From Treponema sp. UBA1226 (GTDB lineage: Bacteria; Spirochaetota; Spirochaetia; Treponematales; Treponemataceae), in contig DBWY01000002.1 in assembly GCA_002309195.1 (NCBI GenBank), forward strand, positions 1-41,403: DNA of 41,403 nt, written 5' to 3'. The notes under the pieces are model-generated. The model saw nothing but the letters and a program-made list of their open reading frames with translations. It did no database searches and was not told where the DNA came from. The translations under genes and the position numbers were made by a program. The stretch's first letter is position 1, and every line of letters starts with the position of its first letter. Positions 1-7,293 of the stretch are shown here, piece by piece.

Positions 1-47
1 ATATATAATTGATTGAAGTGAGAGATTATTAAAAGTTGGTGGAAAAT

Positions 48-980
48 ATGAAAAAGTTTTTAAATTCTTTTTGCGCAGTTTTTGTTTTGACTGCGTGTCT
101 GTTTGTTGGATGTAAAGCACCGAGTGGTGGTGGAGGCAGTGAGCAAGGTGGCGGCGGTGGTGGTGCATCCTCATATAAAAAAATTGGAACCCAGGAAATT
201 AATGGTAAAAGTTATGACATTGTAACTTTCGGAACTTACCCCCAGTCGGAAAAAACTGATGATGCTATTATCGTAGATGAGTCAGTATCAAAAATTGTTG
301 GTTCTTATACCTATTACAAAGGCACTGACAATGAATGGTATGCAAAAGTGAAGTCAAAATACTATAAGGTAGAGCCAATTGTATGGCGTGTACTCACAGA
401 TAGTTATGACCATGATGGCAAACCCGATACAACAGGTAAGAAGCTTTTGCTTTCAGAAAAAATTTTGATAAACAATTATTATGATCGTGGTTCTAACTCC
501 TATGCAAATTCTTCAATAAGATTATTTCTTATAGGTGAATTTTTTTCAAACGCTTTTACAGAAGAAGATCAGAACGTGATCGCGACTACATCAGTTGTAA
601 ACAATGCAAGAAGTACAAATCCTGATTCTAACGCAACACAATGGGATAGTGGAAATAATCGGTATACAAGTGATATTCCTACTAAAGACAAAATCTTTTT
701 GTTGAGCGAGCAGGAGGTAACAAAAGCAGATTACGGCTTTGCAGCCTACAATGCATTTGGTATAGGTAACACAAGAATTCGTTTTGTAACAGCATTTGCA
801 AATGCAAGTGGAACATCGCTGAGTAATACATCGGGTTACGGTGGTTTTTGGTTTTTACGCTCTCCTTCTCATGTTGCTCCTAATGATGCGCGTTTCGTTG
901 ATGAAGATGGCGATGCGTCCAAATATGTCTACGTGTATCGAGATTTTGCTGGTGTCGTACCTGCTTTGTGCCTGAATTAA
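48..980 (+). CDS. DUF6273-like secreted lipoprotein
   Basis: The 310-residue product begins with a basic N-terminus, a hydrophobic stretch and a lipobox-like LFVGC, so it is probably a lipoprotein with Cys near residue 22. A Gly/Ser-rich linker (about residues 26-40) follows. The body carries the pattern of DUF6273 proteins: VTFGTYPQ near the start, PIVWRVL, a LLLSEKIL segment, KIFLLSEQEV, a GFWFLRSP segment and the closing VPALCLN. The fold is thought to be a lectin- or formylglycine-enzyme-like surface module, but the role is unknown. I chose ATG 48 because GGTGGA lies five to six bases upstream; an in-frame TTG at 36 would only add four residues. Ligand and partner cannot be told from the sequence. 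Confidence 0.75.
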   Translation: MKKFLNSFCAVFVLTACLFVGCKAPSGGGGSEQGGGGGGASSYKKIGTQEINGKSYDIVTFGTYPQSEKTDDAIIVDESVSKIVGSYTYYKGTDNEWYAKVKSKYYKVEPIVWRVLTDSYDHDGKPDTTGKKLLLSEKILINNYYDRGSNSYANSSIRLFLIGEFFSNAFTEEDQNVIATTSVVNNARSTNPDSNATQWDSGNNRYTSDIPTKDKIFLLSEQEVTKADYGFAAYNAFGIGNTRIRFVTAFANASGTSLSNTSGYGGFWFLRSPSHVAPNDARFVDEDGDASKYVYVYRDFAGVVPALCLN

Positions 981-989
981 TAGTAAAAT

Positions 990-1013
990 GCTTATAAGAA
1001 GCTTTTTGTTTTT
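990..1013 (+). terminator. Weak possible terminator after the lipoprotein gene
   Basis: GCTT (990-993) pairs with AAGC (999-1002) across a short loop and is followed by a T-rich run. The stem is only four base pairs, so the call is weak. Confidence 0.3.
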
Positions 1014-1054
1014 ATATGCCGCTTCCTTTCTATAGTGGAAAAATATGAAATGTA

Positions 1055-1070
1055 TGGTATAATTAGAATA
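1055..1070 (+). promoter_or_regulatory. Extended -10 promoter giving a leaderless DUF4160 mRNA
   Basis: A perfect TATAAT at 1058-1063 is preceded by TGG (extended -10). It is followed by six bases and then the ATG at 1070, which would place transcription start at the first base of the start codon. No clear -35 box and no ribosome binding site are visible. Confidence 0.6.
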
Positions 1071-1312
1071 TGCCAACAGTATTCAATGAAAAAGGTTATA
1101 AGTTTTTCTTTTTCTCTAATGAAGGAAATCCTCTGGAACCTTGTCATATTCATGTAAGAAAGGATGAGGCACTTGCAAAATTCTGGGTGTCTGATAAATG
1201 CTCACTCGCTGAAAATTATGGTTTTACTGCAAGACAATTAAATGAAATTTCGGAAATTATTAATAAGAATAGTAAAAAGATAAAGGAGGCTTGGAATGGA
1301 TTTTTCTTTTAA
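1070..1312 (+). CDS. DUF4160 domain protein
   Basis: An 80-residue protein matching DUF4160 along its whole length: GYKFFFFSNEG, then PCHIHVRK, an AKFWVSD segment and NYGFTARQLNEI near the middle. The family is small and commonly sits beside a DUF2442 gene, as here, where the next gene starts inside its last codons. That arrangement has led to the view that the pair is toxin-antitoxin-like, but I know of no settled biochemical function, so this remains inference. The ATG lies directly behind a strong extended -10 box with no Shine-Dalgarno sequence, suggesting leaderless expression. Confidence 0.85.
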   Translation: MPTVFNEKGYKFFFFSNEGNPLEPCHIHVRKDEALAKFWVSDKCSLAENYGFTARQLNEISEIINKNSKKIKEAWNGFFF

Positions 1313-1562
1313 TAATGCCAAAGCTCAAAAGGTTTGGTTTGACAGTGAAAATTTATGGTTATTATTGTTAGACGGACGTCAGCTTTCCCTGCCTCTCGTT
1401 TATTTTCCGACTTTATTTAACGCAAAACCTGAAGAACGCAGTACTTGTAAATTAAGTGGTGGTGGAATCGGTATTCATTGGGATAATCTTGATGAAGATT
1501 TATATGTTCCGAACCTGCTGCTTGGTATAACTGACATAAACAGGAAAAATAAGACAGCGTAG
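1296..1562 (+). CDS. DUF2442 domain protein, partner of the DUF4160 gene
   Basis: An 88-residue protein with the DUF2442 layout: an aromatic-rich beta segment, DGRQLSLPLVYFP, then GGIGIHWDNLDEDLYV. DUF2442 proteins are small and usually encoded next to DUF4160, and the overlap of 17 bases with the preceding gene implies translational coupling. The start at 1296 is supported by AGGAGG at 1284-1289 with six to seven bases of spacing, a strong contrast to the leaderless first gene of the pair. In DUF4160/DUF2442 pairs this member is the usual candidate for DNA binding or antitoxin function, but nothing in this sequence proves it. Confidence 0.85.
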   Translation: MDFSFNNAKAQKVWFDSENLWLLLLDGRQLSLPLVYFPTLFNAKPEERSTCKLSGGGIGIHWDNLDEDLYVPNLLLGITDINRKNKTA

Positions 1563-1579
1563 TTAAGACTTTAGATTTA

Positions 1580-1595
1580 TGATAATATATCCTCT
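1580..1595 (+). promoter_or_regulatory. Extended -10 promoter of queA, probably leaderless
   Basis: TGA followed by TAATAT (1583-1588) lies seven bases before the queA ATG. An alternative GATAAT at 1581-1586 would give an mRNA leader of at most about three bases. No Shine-Dalgarno sequence is present. The -35 region is poor. Confidence 0.5.
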
Positions 1596-2669
1596 ATGCT
1601 GACTTCTGATTTTAATTTTGATTTACCCGAAGAACTTATTGCCCAGCATCCAAGCGGGGTGCGCGGGCAGGACAAACTCATGCTTTTAAACCGCGCAACA
1701 GGCGAGGTTGAACATCATATGATGGATGACCTCCCGTCTTTGATTGAGCCGGGTACTCTGATGATTTTTAACAACAGCCGTGTTCGTCGTGCACGTGTAT
1801 ACGGAATAAAAGAAACGACCGGGCGTGAAACAGAGTTTATGTTCCTCAATACAATCGACAAAGAATGCTGTGTCTGGAACACGATGGTTAAATCTGCAAA
1901 AAAGCAGAAACCCGGCATGCATTATAAATTTCCTGACGGAACTGTAGCAGAAATCATTGAACATGAAGGAAATGCGGGAACAGAATTCCGCGCGCTTAAA
2001 TTTGATTTTGCAATTGACGAAGACTGGTTTGAAAGAAACGGTCATATTCCTCTTCCGCCTTATATCAGAAGGGAAGATACAGAAGAAGACAGCGAGCGCT
2101 ATCAGAATGTCTACGCAACCGATACAGGAAGCGCAGCATGTCCTACAGCAGGACTTCATTTTACAAAAGAGATGCTTTCGCGTCTTGATGAAATGAAAAT
2201 CGAGAGAAAGTTTGTAACTCTTCATGTAGGGCTTGGAACTTTTCTTCCTGTCCGTGAATCTAATATCGAAGACCATAAAATGCACGAAGAATGGTACACG
2301 ATTCCAAAAGAAACGGCAGATGCCATAAACCGTGCAAAAAAAGAAGGCCGTCCGATTCTTGCTGTCGGAACTACAAGTGTAAGAACTTTGGAAAGTGCAG
2401 CTCAGAAAATTGAACAGGAAGGCGGCATTGTCGGTGCAGACGGTGAGTGGATCAGAGCCGGAACAAATTCAACTAAGATATTCATGTACCCGGGTTTTGA
2501 GTTTAAGGTTGTTGATAAAATGTTTACAAACTTTCACACACCGGAAAGTACTCTGATCATGCTTGTTTCTGCTTTTGCAGGGCGCGAAAACATTTTGAAT
2601 GCCTACAAAACCGCCGTCGACAACAAATACAGGTTTTTTTCGTATGGAGATTGTATGTACATAAAATAA
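1596..2669 (+). CDS. queA: S-adenosylmethionine:tRNA ribosyltransferase-isomerase QueA
   Basis: A 357-residue cytoplasmic enzyme of the usual QueA length. It transfers and isomerises the ribosyl part of S-adenosylmethionine onto 7-aminomethyl-7-deazaguanine in tRNA, giving epoxyqueuosine. Diagnostic stretches are FDLPEELIAQHP at the N-terminus, FNNSRVRRARVYG, GHIPLPPYIRR, the YATDTGSAACPTAGLHFT region, HVGLGTFLPV and the C-terminal FTNFHTPESTLIMLVSAFAG. The ATG at 1596 sits behind a -10 box and lacks a ribosome binding site. The gene ends 47 bases from the convergent oxidoreductase operon, and its stop codon lies in the left arm of a long imperfect hairpin. Confidence 0.97.
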   Translation: MLTSDFNFDLPEELIAQHPSGVRGQDKLMLLNRATGEVEHHMMDDLPSLIEPGTLMIFNNSRVRRARVYGIKETTGRETEFMFLNTIDKECCVWNTMVKSAKKQKPGMHYKFPDGTVAEIIEHEGNAGTEFRALKFDFAIDEDWFERNGHIPLPPYIRREDTEEDSERYQNVYATDTGSAACPTAGLHFTKEMLSRLDEMKIERKFVTLHVGLGTFLPVRESNIEDHKMHEEWYTIPKETADAINRAKKEGRPILAVGTTSVRTLESAAQKIEQEGGIVGADGEWIRAGTNSTKIFMYPGFEFKVVDKMFTNFHTPESTLIMLVSAFAGRENILNAYKTAVDNKYRFFSYGDCMYIK

Positions 2670-2720
2670 TGCATGAAGCATATGCGGAACTTCGCCGGGA
2701 GCGTATGATTGATGCATTAT
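2666..2720. repeat. Inverted repeat between convergent genes, possible shared terminator
   Basis: ATAATGCAT (2666-2674) is perfectly repeated in inverse at 2712-2720. An inner pair CATATGC/GCGTATG (one G-U) extends the stem. The TAA of queA and the TAA of the opposing gene each lie inside an arm. No T-run follows on either strand, so intrinsic termination is uncertain. Confidence 0.5.
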
Positions 2721-3523
2721 GTCAATTCGTGAAGTGAGTAGGCTATAAGATTTAAAAACTGCTGCTTTAACATCGGGTCATAAACTTTATCTTTTGCACA
2801 TTCATCAAATTCTTTTTTAGCAATTTCGATAAATTCTTCGATTGCATTTTTACTCATCGGAAGTCTTATTCCAAGGTACTTTGTTTCAAGTGTCTGACTC
2901 TGAAAAATAAAAGGACCGGAAAAGCACAGACGAAGTGTTACAAGAACATTTTTTTCTGTGTCTGCAAGAAAGCAGAACGAGCACGAGTTTGATGAAATTT
3001 TATATGAGGGCCCGAGTCTTTTAAATATTGCAACGTTCCAGTCTTCAAGCGGGACACGAATTCCTGAAAGAAGTGATTCCGGCGGAATTTCTGTAAATTT
3101 TGCATACGGAATAATTTCAAAGCTCTTTGGTGTTTTAAATTTAAGTGTAGTGTTTAATGCAATTAAAGGCGCAACAAGAGAAAGACGCGGATCTTTTGCC
3201 ATTATGTTTCCGCCGAGTGTCGCCATGTTTCGTATGATATGGTTTGCAACTGACTGTGTTCCTTCATATAAAACAGACGGGAGATAGTTTGGTCCCATGT
3301 GAAGAATGCTGTTTAAAGTTACGGCAGGTCCAAAGTCTATGTAGCGCTCGTGCTTGTCGATGAATTTTAATTCAGAAACATTTCTTATTGTAAGGCTTTT
3401 TTCTGGGAGTGCGCCGATATATGTTGCCCCTCCGACAAGCTGCAGGTTATTTACAGTTTTTATCTGATAGAGAATTTCATTTATGTTTTTTGCCGTAAAA
3501 ATCATGTGTGTATCATTTGCCAT
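2717..3523 (-). CDS. FAD-binding subunit of a molybdenum hydroxylase-like complex (CoxM/XdhB family)
   Basis: A 268-residue protein resembling the medium FAD subunit of xanthine dehydrogenase and CO dehydrogenase. Visible motifs are VGGATYI (FAD diphosphate loop, usually AGGTDL), NMATLGGNI (second flavin motif) and DPRLSLVAPLIALN. The C-terminal CoxM-type region is present but shortish. It is the last gene of a five-gene operon and starts inside the 3' end of the iron-sulfur subunit gene (11-base overlap). Because the partner subunits have lost cofactor motifs, its redox partner and substrate are unclear. The flavin motifs look the best preserved of the three subunits. Confidence 0.8.
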   Translation of the reverse strand: MANDTHMIFTAKNINEILYQIKTVNNLQLVGGATYIGALPEKSLTIRNVSELKFIDKHERYIDFGPAVTLNSILHMGPNYLPSVLYEGTQSVANHIIRNMATLGGNIMAKDPRLSLVAPLIALNTTLKFKTPKSFEIIPYAKFTEIPPESLLSGIRVPLEDWNVAIFKRLGPSYKISSNSCSFCFLADTEKNVLVTLRLCFSGPFIFQSQTLETKYLGIRLPMSKNAIEEFIEIAKKEFDECAKDKVYDPMLKQQFLNLIAYSLHELT

Positions 3524-4001
3524 TTTTTCTTAACTTTTCCTTGTCAAAATGAATTGCATATGCATACAGGATTCCGTTTATGAATGTATCTTTTTCTATG
3601 CAGCAGTCGTTTAACCTGTTTGTAATCTGCGCGATTTTTTCTCTCGTAGGCTGAACAATTGTAGTAAGCACTTCGTATGCGGCAAAAATTTTTCCGGCGT
3701 TGCAGTAACCGCAGAGCGTAATTCCGGCTCTGTCAAAGCCTTTGATTATGCTTGAGTAAATATCAGATTTAGAAAAATGCTCAAGTGTGGTTATCGAGCA
3801 GTCTTTTATAATTCCTACAGGAATATGGCAGCTTGCAACGGCTTTTCCGTCAAGAAGAACCTGACATGCGCCGCAACTTGCTGTATTGCATCCGTGCTTT
3901 ACAGAAACGTAACCGAGATTTCTTAATACTTTTACAAGTGTTTCTGACGGATCTGCTTCTAAAACAGTCTGAGTATCATTTAGAATAACCGGTATTTTCA
4001 T
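3513..4001 (-). CDS. Two-cluster [2Fe-2S] subunit of a molybdenum hydroxylase-like complex, second cluster eroded
   Basis: A 162-residue CoxS/XdhC-type protein. The plant ferredoxin-like domain keeps all four cluster ligands (Cys38, Cys43, Cys46 and Cys58, HGCNTASCGAC). In the helical second domain CGYC is present (Cys97, Cys100), but the usual CRC pair in GNLCRCTGY is replaced by NDCC (Cys133, Cys134), so the proximal cluster may be altered or lost. AAGGAGA lies nine bases before ATG 4001. The gene begins inside the end of the large-subunit gene and overlaps the FAD gene, so the three subunits are surely co-translated. Confidence 0.85.
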   Translation of the reverse strand: MKIPVILNDTQTVLEADPSETLVKVLRNLGYVSVKHGCNTASCGACQVLLDGKAVASCHIPVGIIKDCSITTLEHFSKSDIYSSIIKGFDRAGITLCGYCNAGKIFAAYEVLTTIVQPTREKIAQITNRLNDCCIEKDTFINGILYAYAIHFDKEKLRKNGK

Positions 4002-6057
4002 CTAATGCCATCTCCTTAAAGATATCTTCTGCTTTTACCGGCAGCGTATTTATTTCGTGTGCGATTGCCTGAGACAGAGCGCTTGTAAATGCTGCAGGGA
4101 GGATTCTCGAGATTAATCCGTCTATTTGAGTAGATTCACGCTCAGAGTTCATAAACGTAATGTTAATTTTGTCATAATCAAGAATTTCGTTTTCTACAAG
4201 TTCAGAAAGGGTATGCTGTATAGAAAGTCTTACGGTGTTTTTTGCAATTGTCGGAAGTACGATTTTCCCCGCGTTGATTATTACATTTATATTTTTTACG
4301 TTTATCTTATATGTATACGGATCAAGAACAATTTCGCATATTACAAGACCGAATGATGTCGTAAAAAAAGGTACGCCGGAAAATTTTTCTTTGTTCCAGA
4401 GCTTTTTCTGATTTGCAGTGATTCCCTTGCTCGAGGAAATTGGAAGAGGCTTTCTGAATTTCTTTGCCTGAATATCAAGACAGCATTTTTTTAACAGATA
4501 TGTCATTATGCTCAAGTTAGAATAAACCGACTCAGGAACCGGCTGGTCATCTTTCATATCAAGTTTGCTGTTAAGCTTTATCTGTTTTGGATCAATTTCA
4601 AGAATCTGTGCTGCAGTGTTTTTCCATATTTCGAGGGTAGAAGAAGAAGGCGGCAGGGCATGAATTGTAAGGGAACCGTCTTTTTCGAGTGTTACTTCCA
4701 TTTTCTGGTTGCATGCAAAAATATTTGTTCCGTAGTATCCGATTCCGTTAAAACCGCATGCAATACCTATGCCTCGTGACGGAATGTTTGTAATGCTTGA
4801 ACTGTTAATTTTATGGTCTTTTGCTTCAAGAGTATAAGAAACAAATTTTCTGTTCAAATCGCTTTGCCTTTCAAGAGCTTCCATTCCTTCGCGAAAGCGT
4901 TCGTTTGAAAAGTTAAAAGGCATTACGATTTTGCGTTCAAAATTCTTTAAACGGAATTCTGCAGGTAAAAATCCTGCCGTCTGACATATTTTTTCTATCT
5001 GGTTTTCGATTGCAAAGAACGCCTGTGAGTCAATCGATTCTATGTTAAATGAAACAGGCGGATTGTTTGATTCGTACGCTTTTGCAATTATTTCAAGGTT
5101 TCTTATCGAGTAAATGTTGTTTGCAGCAATTACAAGGCGGTCAAGGATTTCTGCTGCAAAAGGGTTGTGGTAGCCTGAGTCAAGTTCAATTAAAATCTGG
5201 TTTGCATCGATTATTCCGTCTTTTCGTACCGAAGAGCGCATTTTTATCGTAATAGGACTTTTTTTCGTAATGAAATCAACGTGTTCATGGCGCGAAAGCT
5301 GGAGTTTTACAGGCTTTTTAGTTTTAATTGCAATAAGGGATGCCTGTATTGCAAGGACAGTGTTAATCCATATTGTATTTGTGTGCGGACTTGATGAAAT
5401 CGTTTTCTTAATTTTTATATTGTCTGAGTCAAGGTTAAAAATTCTTTTTAAATTATCATAAAGATGTTTTGGCCACTGTGTCGGCGTGCAGATTGTAAGA
5501 ACATCCTTTTCGTAAGTTACATAAGCGCCGTTAGGTTCATTGCACGACGGAGCATTTAAAACCGAAGTCCACGTTCCTCTGATATCCCAGTTTTTTTTAG
5601 GAAATGATTTTAGAAATTCTTCAGGCTTTTTTGCCTTACCGGTTCTGATAAATCTCTGCGCGTAAGGGAAATCCTTTTCCTTAGTTTTTGCTGCAGGGTC
5701 TTTTTCTATGTCGACTTTTACTAAAGTCAAAAGTCTTTTTAATTCTTTAACATCAGGACCTGCAATGATTCCAAGCGGCTGACCTTTGTAGCAGACTTCG
5801 TTTGAAGCAAATATTTCTGTCTGAATATCAAGCGTTTCTACATAATTCTGTTCGCCGAAATCTGCGGCTGTAAAAAAATAGTATCCTTCAGGAATTTCGT
5901 CTAAATTTATGCTTTTTAACGTGCCTTTAGAGATTGTGCTTCGGATGATTTTTGCATATAGCATGTCATTTGCAGTAAGGTCGCTGTAATATGAGCGTGC
6001 AAGCTGTGAGTAGGTTTCTTTTACATCCTTTTTTTCTTTTATCTTTCTAGCGCACAT
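3976..6057 (-). CDS. Divergent molybdopterin-subunit homologue (CoxL/XdhA family) lacking cofactor motifs
   Basis: A 693-residue protein, shorter than the usual 750-780. The family scaffold is recognisable: an N-terminal a/b-hammerhead region, NEPNGAYVTYEKD, PTQWPKHLYDNL, PVKLQLSRHEH, KDGIIDANQILIELDSGYH and a GFLPAEFRLKNFE segment. The glycine-rich GGGFGGK cofactor loop is replaced by ISSSPHTNTIW near residue 221. The RGxG motif expected near residue 335 is replaced by PPVSFNIES, and no terminal GxGE glutamate motif is seen. It may bind an unusual cofactor or act as a scaffold. It overlaps the aminotransferase gene by 11 bases. T. pallidum carries, as I recall, a related block annotated quinoline 2-oxidoreductase. 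Confidence 0.75.
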   Translation of the reverse strand: MCARKIKEKKDVKETYSQLARSYYSDLTANDMLYAKIIRSTISKGTLKSINLDEIPEGYYFFTAADFGEQNYVETLDIQTEIFASNEVCYKGQPLGIIAGPDVKELKRLLTLVKVDIEKDPAAKTKEKDFPYAQRFIRTGKAKKPEEFLKSFPKKNWDIRGTWTSVLNAPSCNEPNGAYVTYEKDVLTICTPTQWPKHLYDNLKRIFNLDSDNIKIKKTISSSPHTNTIWINTVLAIQASLIAIKTKKPVKLQLSRHEHVDFITKKSPITIKMRSSVRKDGIIDANQILIELDSGYHNPFAAEILDRLVIAANNIYSIRNLEIIAKAYESNNPPVSFNIESIDSQAFFAIENQIEKICQTAGFLPAEFRLKNFERKIVMPFNFSNERFREGMEALERQSDLNRKFVSYTLEAKDHKINSSSITNIPSRGIGIACGFNGIGYYGTNIFACNQKMEVTLEKDGSLTIHALPPSSSTLEIWKNTAAQILEIDPKQIKLNSKLDMKDDQPVPESVYSNLSIMTYLLKKCCLDIQAKKFRKPLPISSSKGITANQKKLWNKEKFSGVPFFTTSFGLVICEIVLDPYTYKINVKNINVIINAGKIVLPTIAKNTVRLSIQHTLSELVENEILDYDKINITFMNSERESTQIDGLISRILPAAFTSALSQAIAHEINTLPVKAEDIFKEMALDENTGYSK

Positions 6058-7276
6058 GATATTCTCTACCGATATTTGTTACAACCTTTATTGTATCATA
6101 AGCCATTTTATCTGTCATGTCTGGCCAGAGCGGAATCGTTATTGTTCTTATAAACTGACTTTCTGCGTTTGGAAAATTTTCTTTTGTAAATGACGGATCG
6201 AGGTTTTTCCAGTATGTAAAATGAAAAAGCGGAATAAAGTGCATTGAGATTCCGATTCCGTTTTCCTGCATTTTTTTTGCAAACGCATCACGGTCAATCG
6301 TGAGTTTATCAAGATTAAGGCGAAGAAGATAAAGATGCCATGCGTTTCCTTTTTCATCGGGCGGTACAGTAACAAAATCAAGTTCTTTAAATGCCTTGTT
6401 GTAGATTTCTGTAATATGCTTTCGTTTTTTATACATTGATTCAGTTTTTTTAAGCTGAACTCTTCCTATCGCAGAAAGCACGTCGGGAAGATTAAATTTA
6501 AAGCCTGGGGCAACGATATCATACTGCCAGCTTGCTTTTGGAGAAGTGTAGCGGTCCCACGCAGTTCTGTCCATTCCGTGAAGGCGCATTATCTGCATTG
6601 TTTTTGCAAGAGATTCATCTTTTGTACATACCATTCCGCCTTCGCCTGTCGTTAAAGGCTTTGTTGCATAAAAAGAAAAGACTCCTGCATCTCCGATGGT
6701 TCCGGCATAACCCATATCCGTAAGGCTCGGGAAAGAATGCGCCGCATCTTCTATTACGTAAATTTTGTTTTCTTTAGTTGAATATTTTTCTGCAAGCTGC
6801 ATTATTTTTTTCATATTGCAGACATTTCCTGCAATGTGAACTGGAATAATTGCCTTTATATTATATTTTTGATTTTTTTCGTTCTCGATTAAAATCTGTT
6901 CAATTTTATCTGCATCGATGTTGTAAGAATCTTTTTCTATGTCACAGAAAATTACGTCGGCACCGACATGTTTTACACACGCAGCGGTAGAAACAAAAGT
7001 GTAGGGTGTAGTAATGACAGCAGTTCCTTCTTTTATTCCGCATGCGTTAAGCGCAAGAATCATTCCCGAAGTGTTTGAGTTAACGGCAAGGCTTACAACA
7101 TTTTTAGAATCCGAAGGAAGAGCCTTGTTCATAAAATCAGAAAATTCTTTTTCAAAATTAAAAGTTTCGTTTCCTGTAGTAAGCCATCCTGAACGAACAA
7201 CTTTAAGAACAGCTTTTTCTTCCTGCCTGTCTATCGATGGTTTTGAAAACGGAACTTTTATTTTATTGTCTTTCAT
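6047..7276 (-). CDS. DegT/DnrJ/EryC1-type sugar aminotransferase
   Basis: A 409-residue PLP enzyme of the family that aminates 4-keto nucleotide sugars (PseC, ArnB and SpsC types). The N-terminal PFSKPSIDRQEEKAVLKV is typical of substrate binding. NSNTSGMILAL is the cofactor phosphate region, EDAAHSF (176 onward) gives the aspartate facing the pyridine nitrogen, and SFYATKPLTTGEGGM contains the Schiff-base Lys206. The C-terminus has HLYLLRL and MHFIPL, both family features. It follows the dehydratase gene by 17 bases and overlaps the next gene, so dehydration and amination of a nucleotide sugar are probably consecutive steps. The exact sugar cannot be told. Confidence 0.92.
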   Translation of the reverse strand: MKDNKIKVPFSKPSIDRQEEKAVLKVVRSGWLTTGNETFNFEKEFSDFMNKALPSDSKNVVSLAVNSNTSGMILALNACGIKEGTAVITTPYTFVSTAACVKHVGADVIFCDIEKDSYNIDADKIEQILIENEKNQKYNIKAIIPVHIAGNVCNMKKIMQLAEKYSTKENKIYVIEDAAHSFPSLTDMGYAGTIGDAGVFSFYATKPLTTGEGGMVCTKDESLAKTMQIMRLHGMDRTAWDRYTSPKASWQYDIVAPGFKFNLPDVLSAIGRVQLKKTESMYKKRKHITEIYNKAFKELDFVTVPPDEKGNAWHLYLLRLNLDKLTIDRDAFAKKMQENGIGISMHFIPLFHFTYWKNLDPSFTKENFPNAESQFIRTITIPLWPDMTDKMAYDTIKVVTNIGREYHVR

Positions 7277-7293
7277 ACTTTTGTCCTGTAATC

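Noticed and set aside
1686..2285. 199-codon reading frame opposite queA
   Set aside because: Lies wholly inside queA on the other strand, has no recognisable domain and shows odd Cys/Phe-rich composition.
2958..3287. 109-codon plus-strand frame in the oxidoreductase operon
   Set aside because: Fully inside the FAD-subunit gene and without family features.
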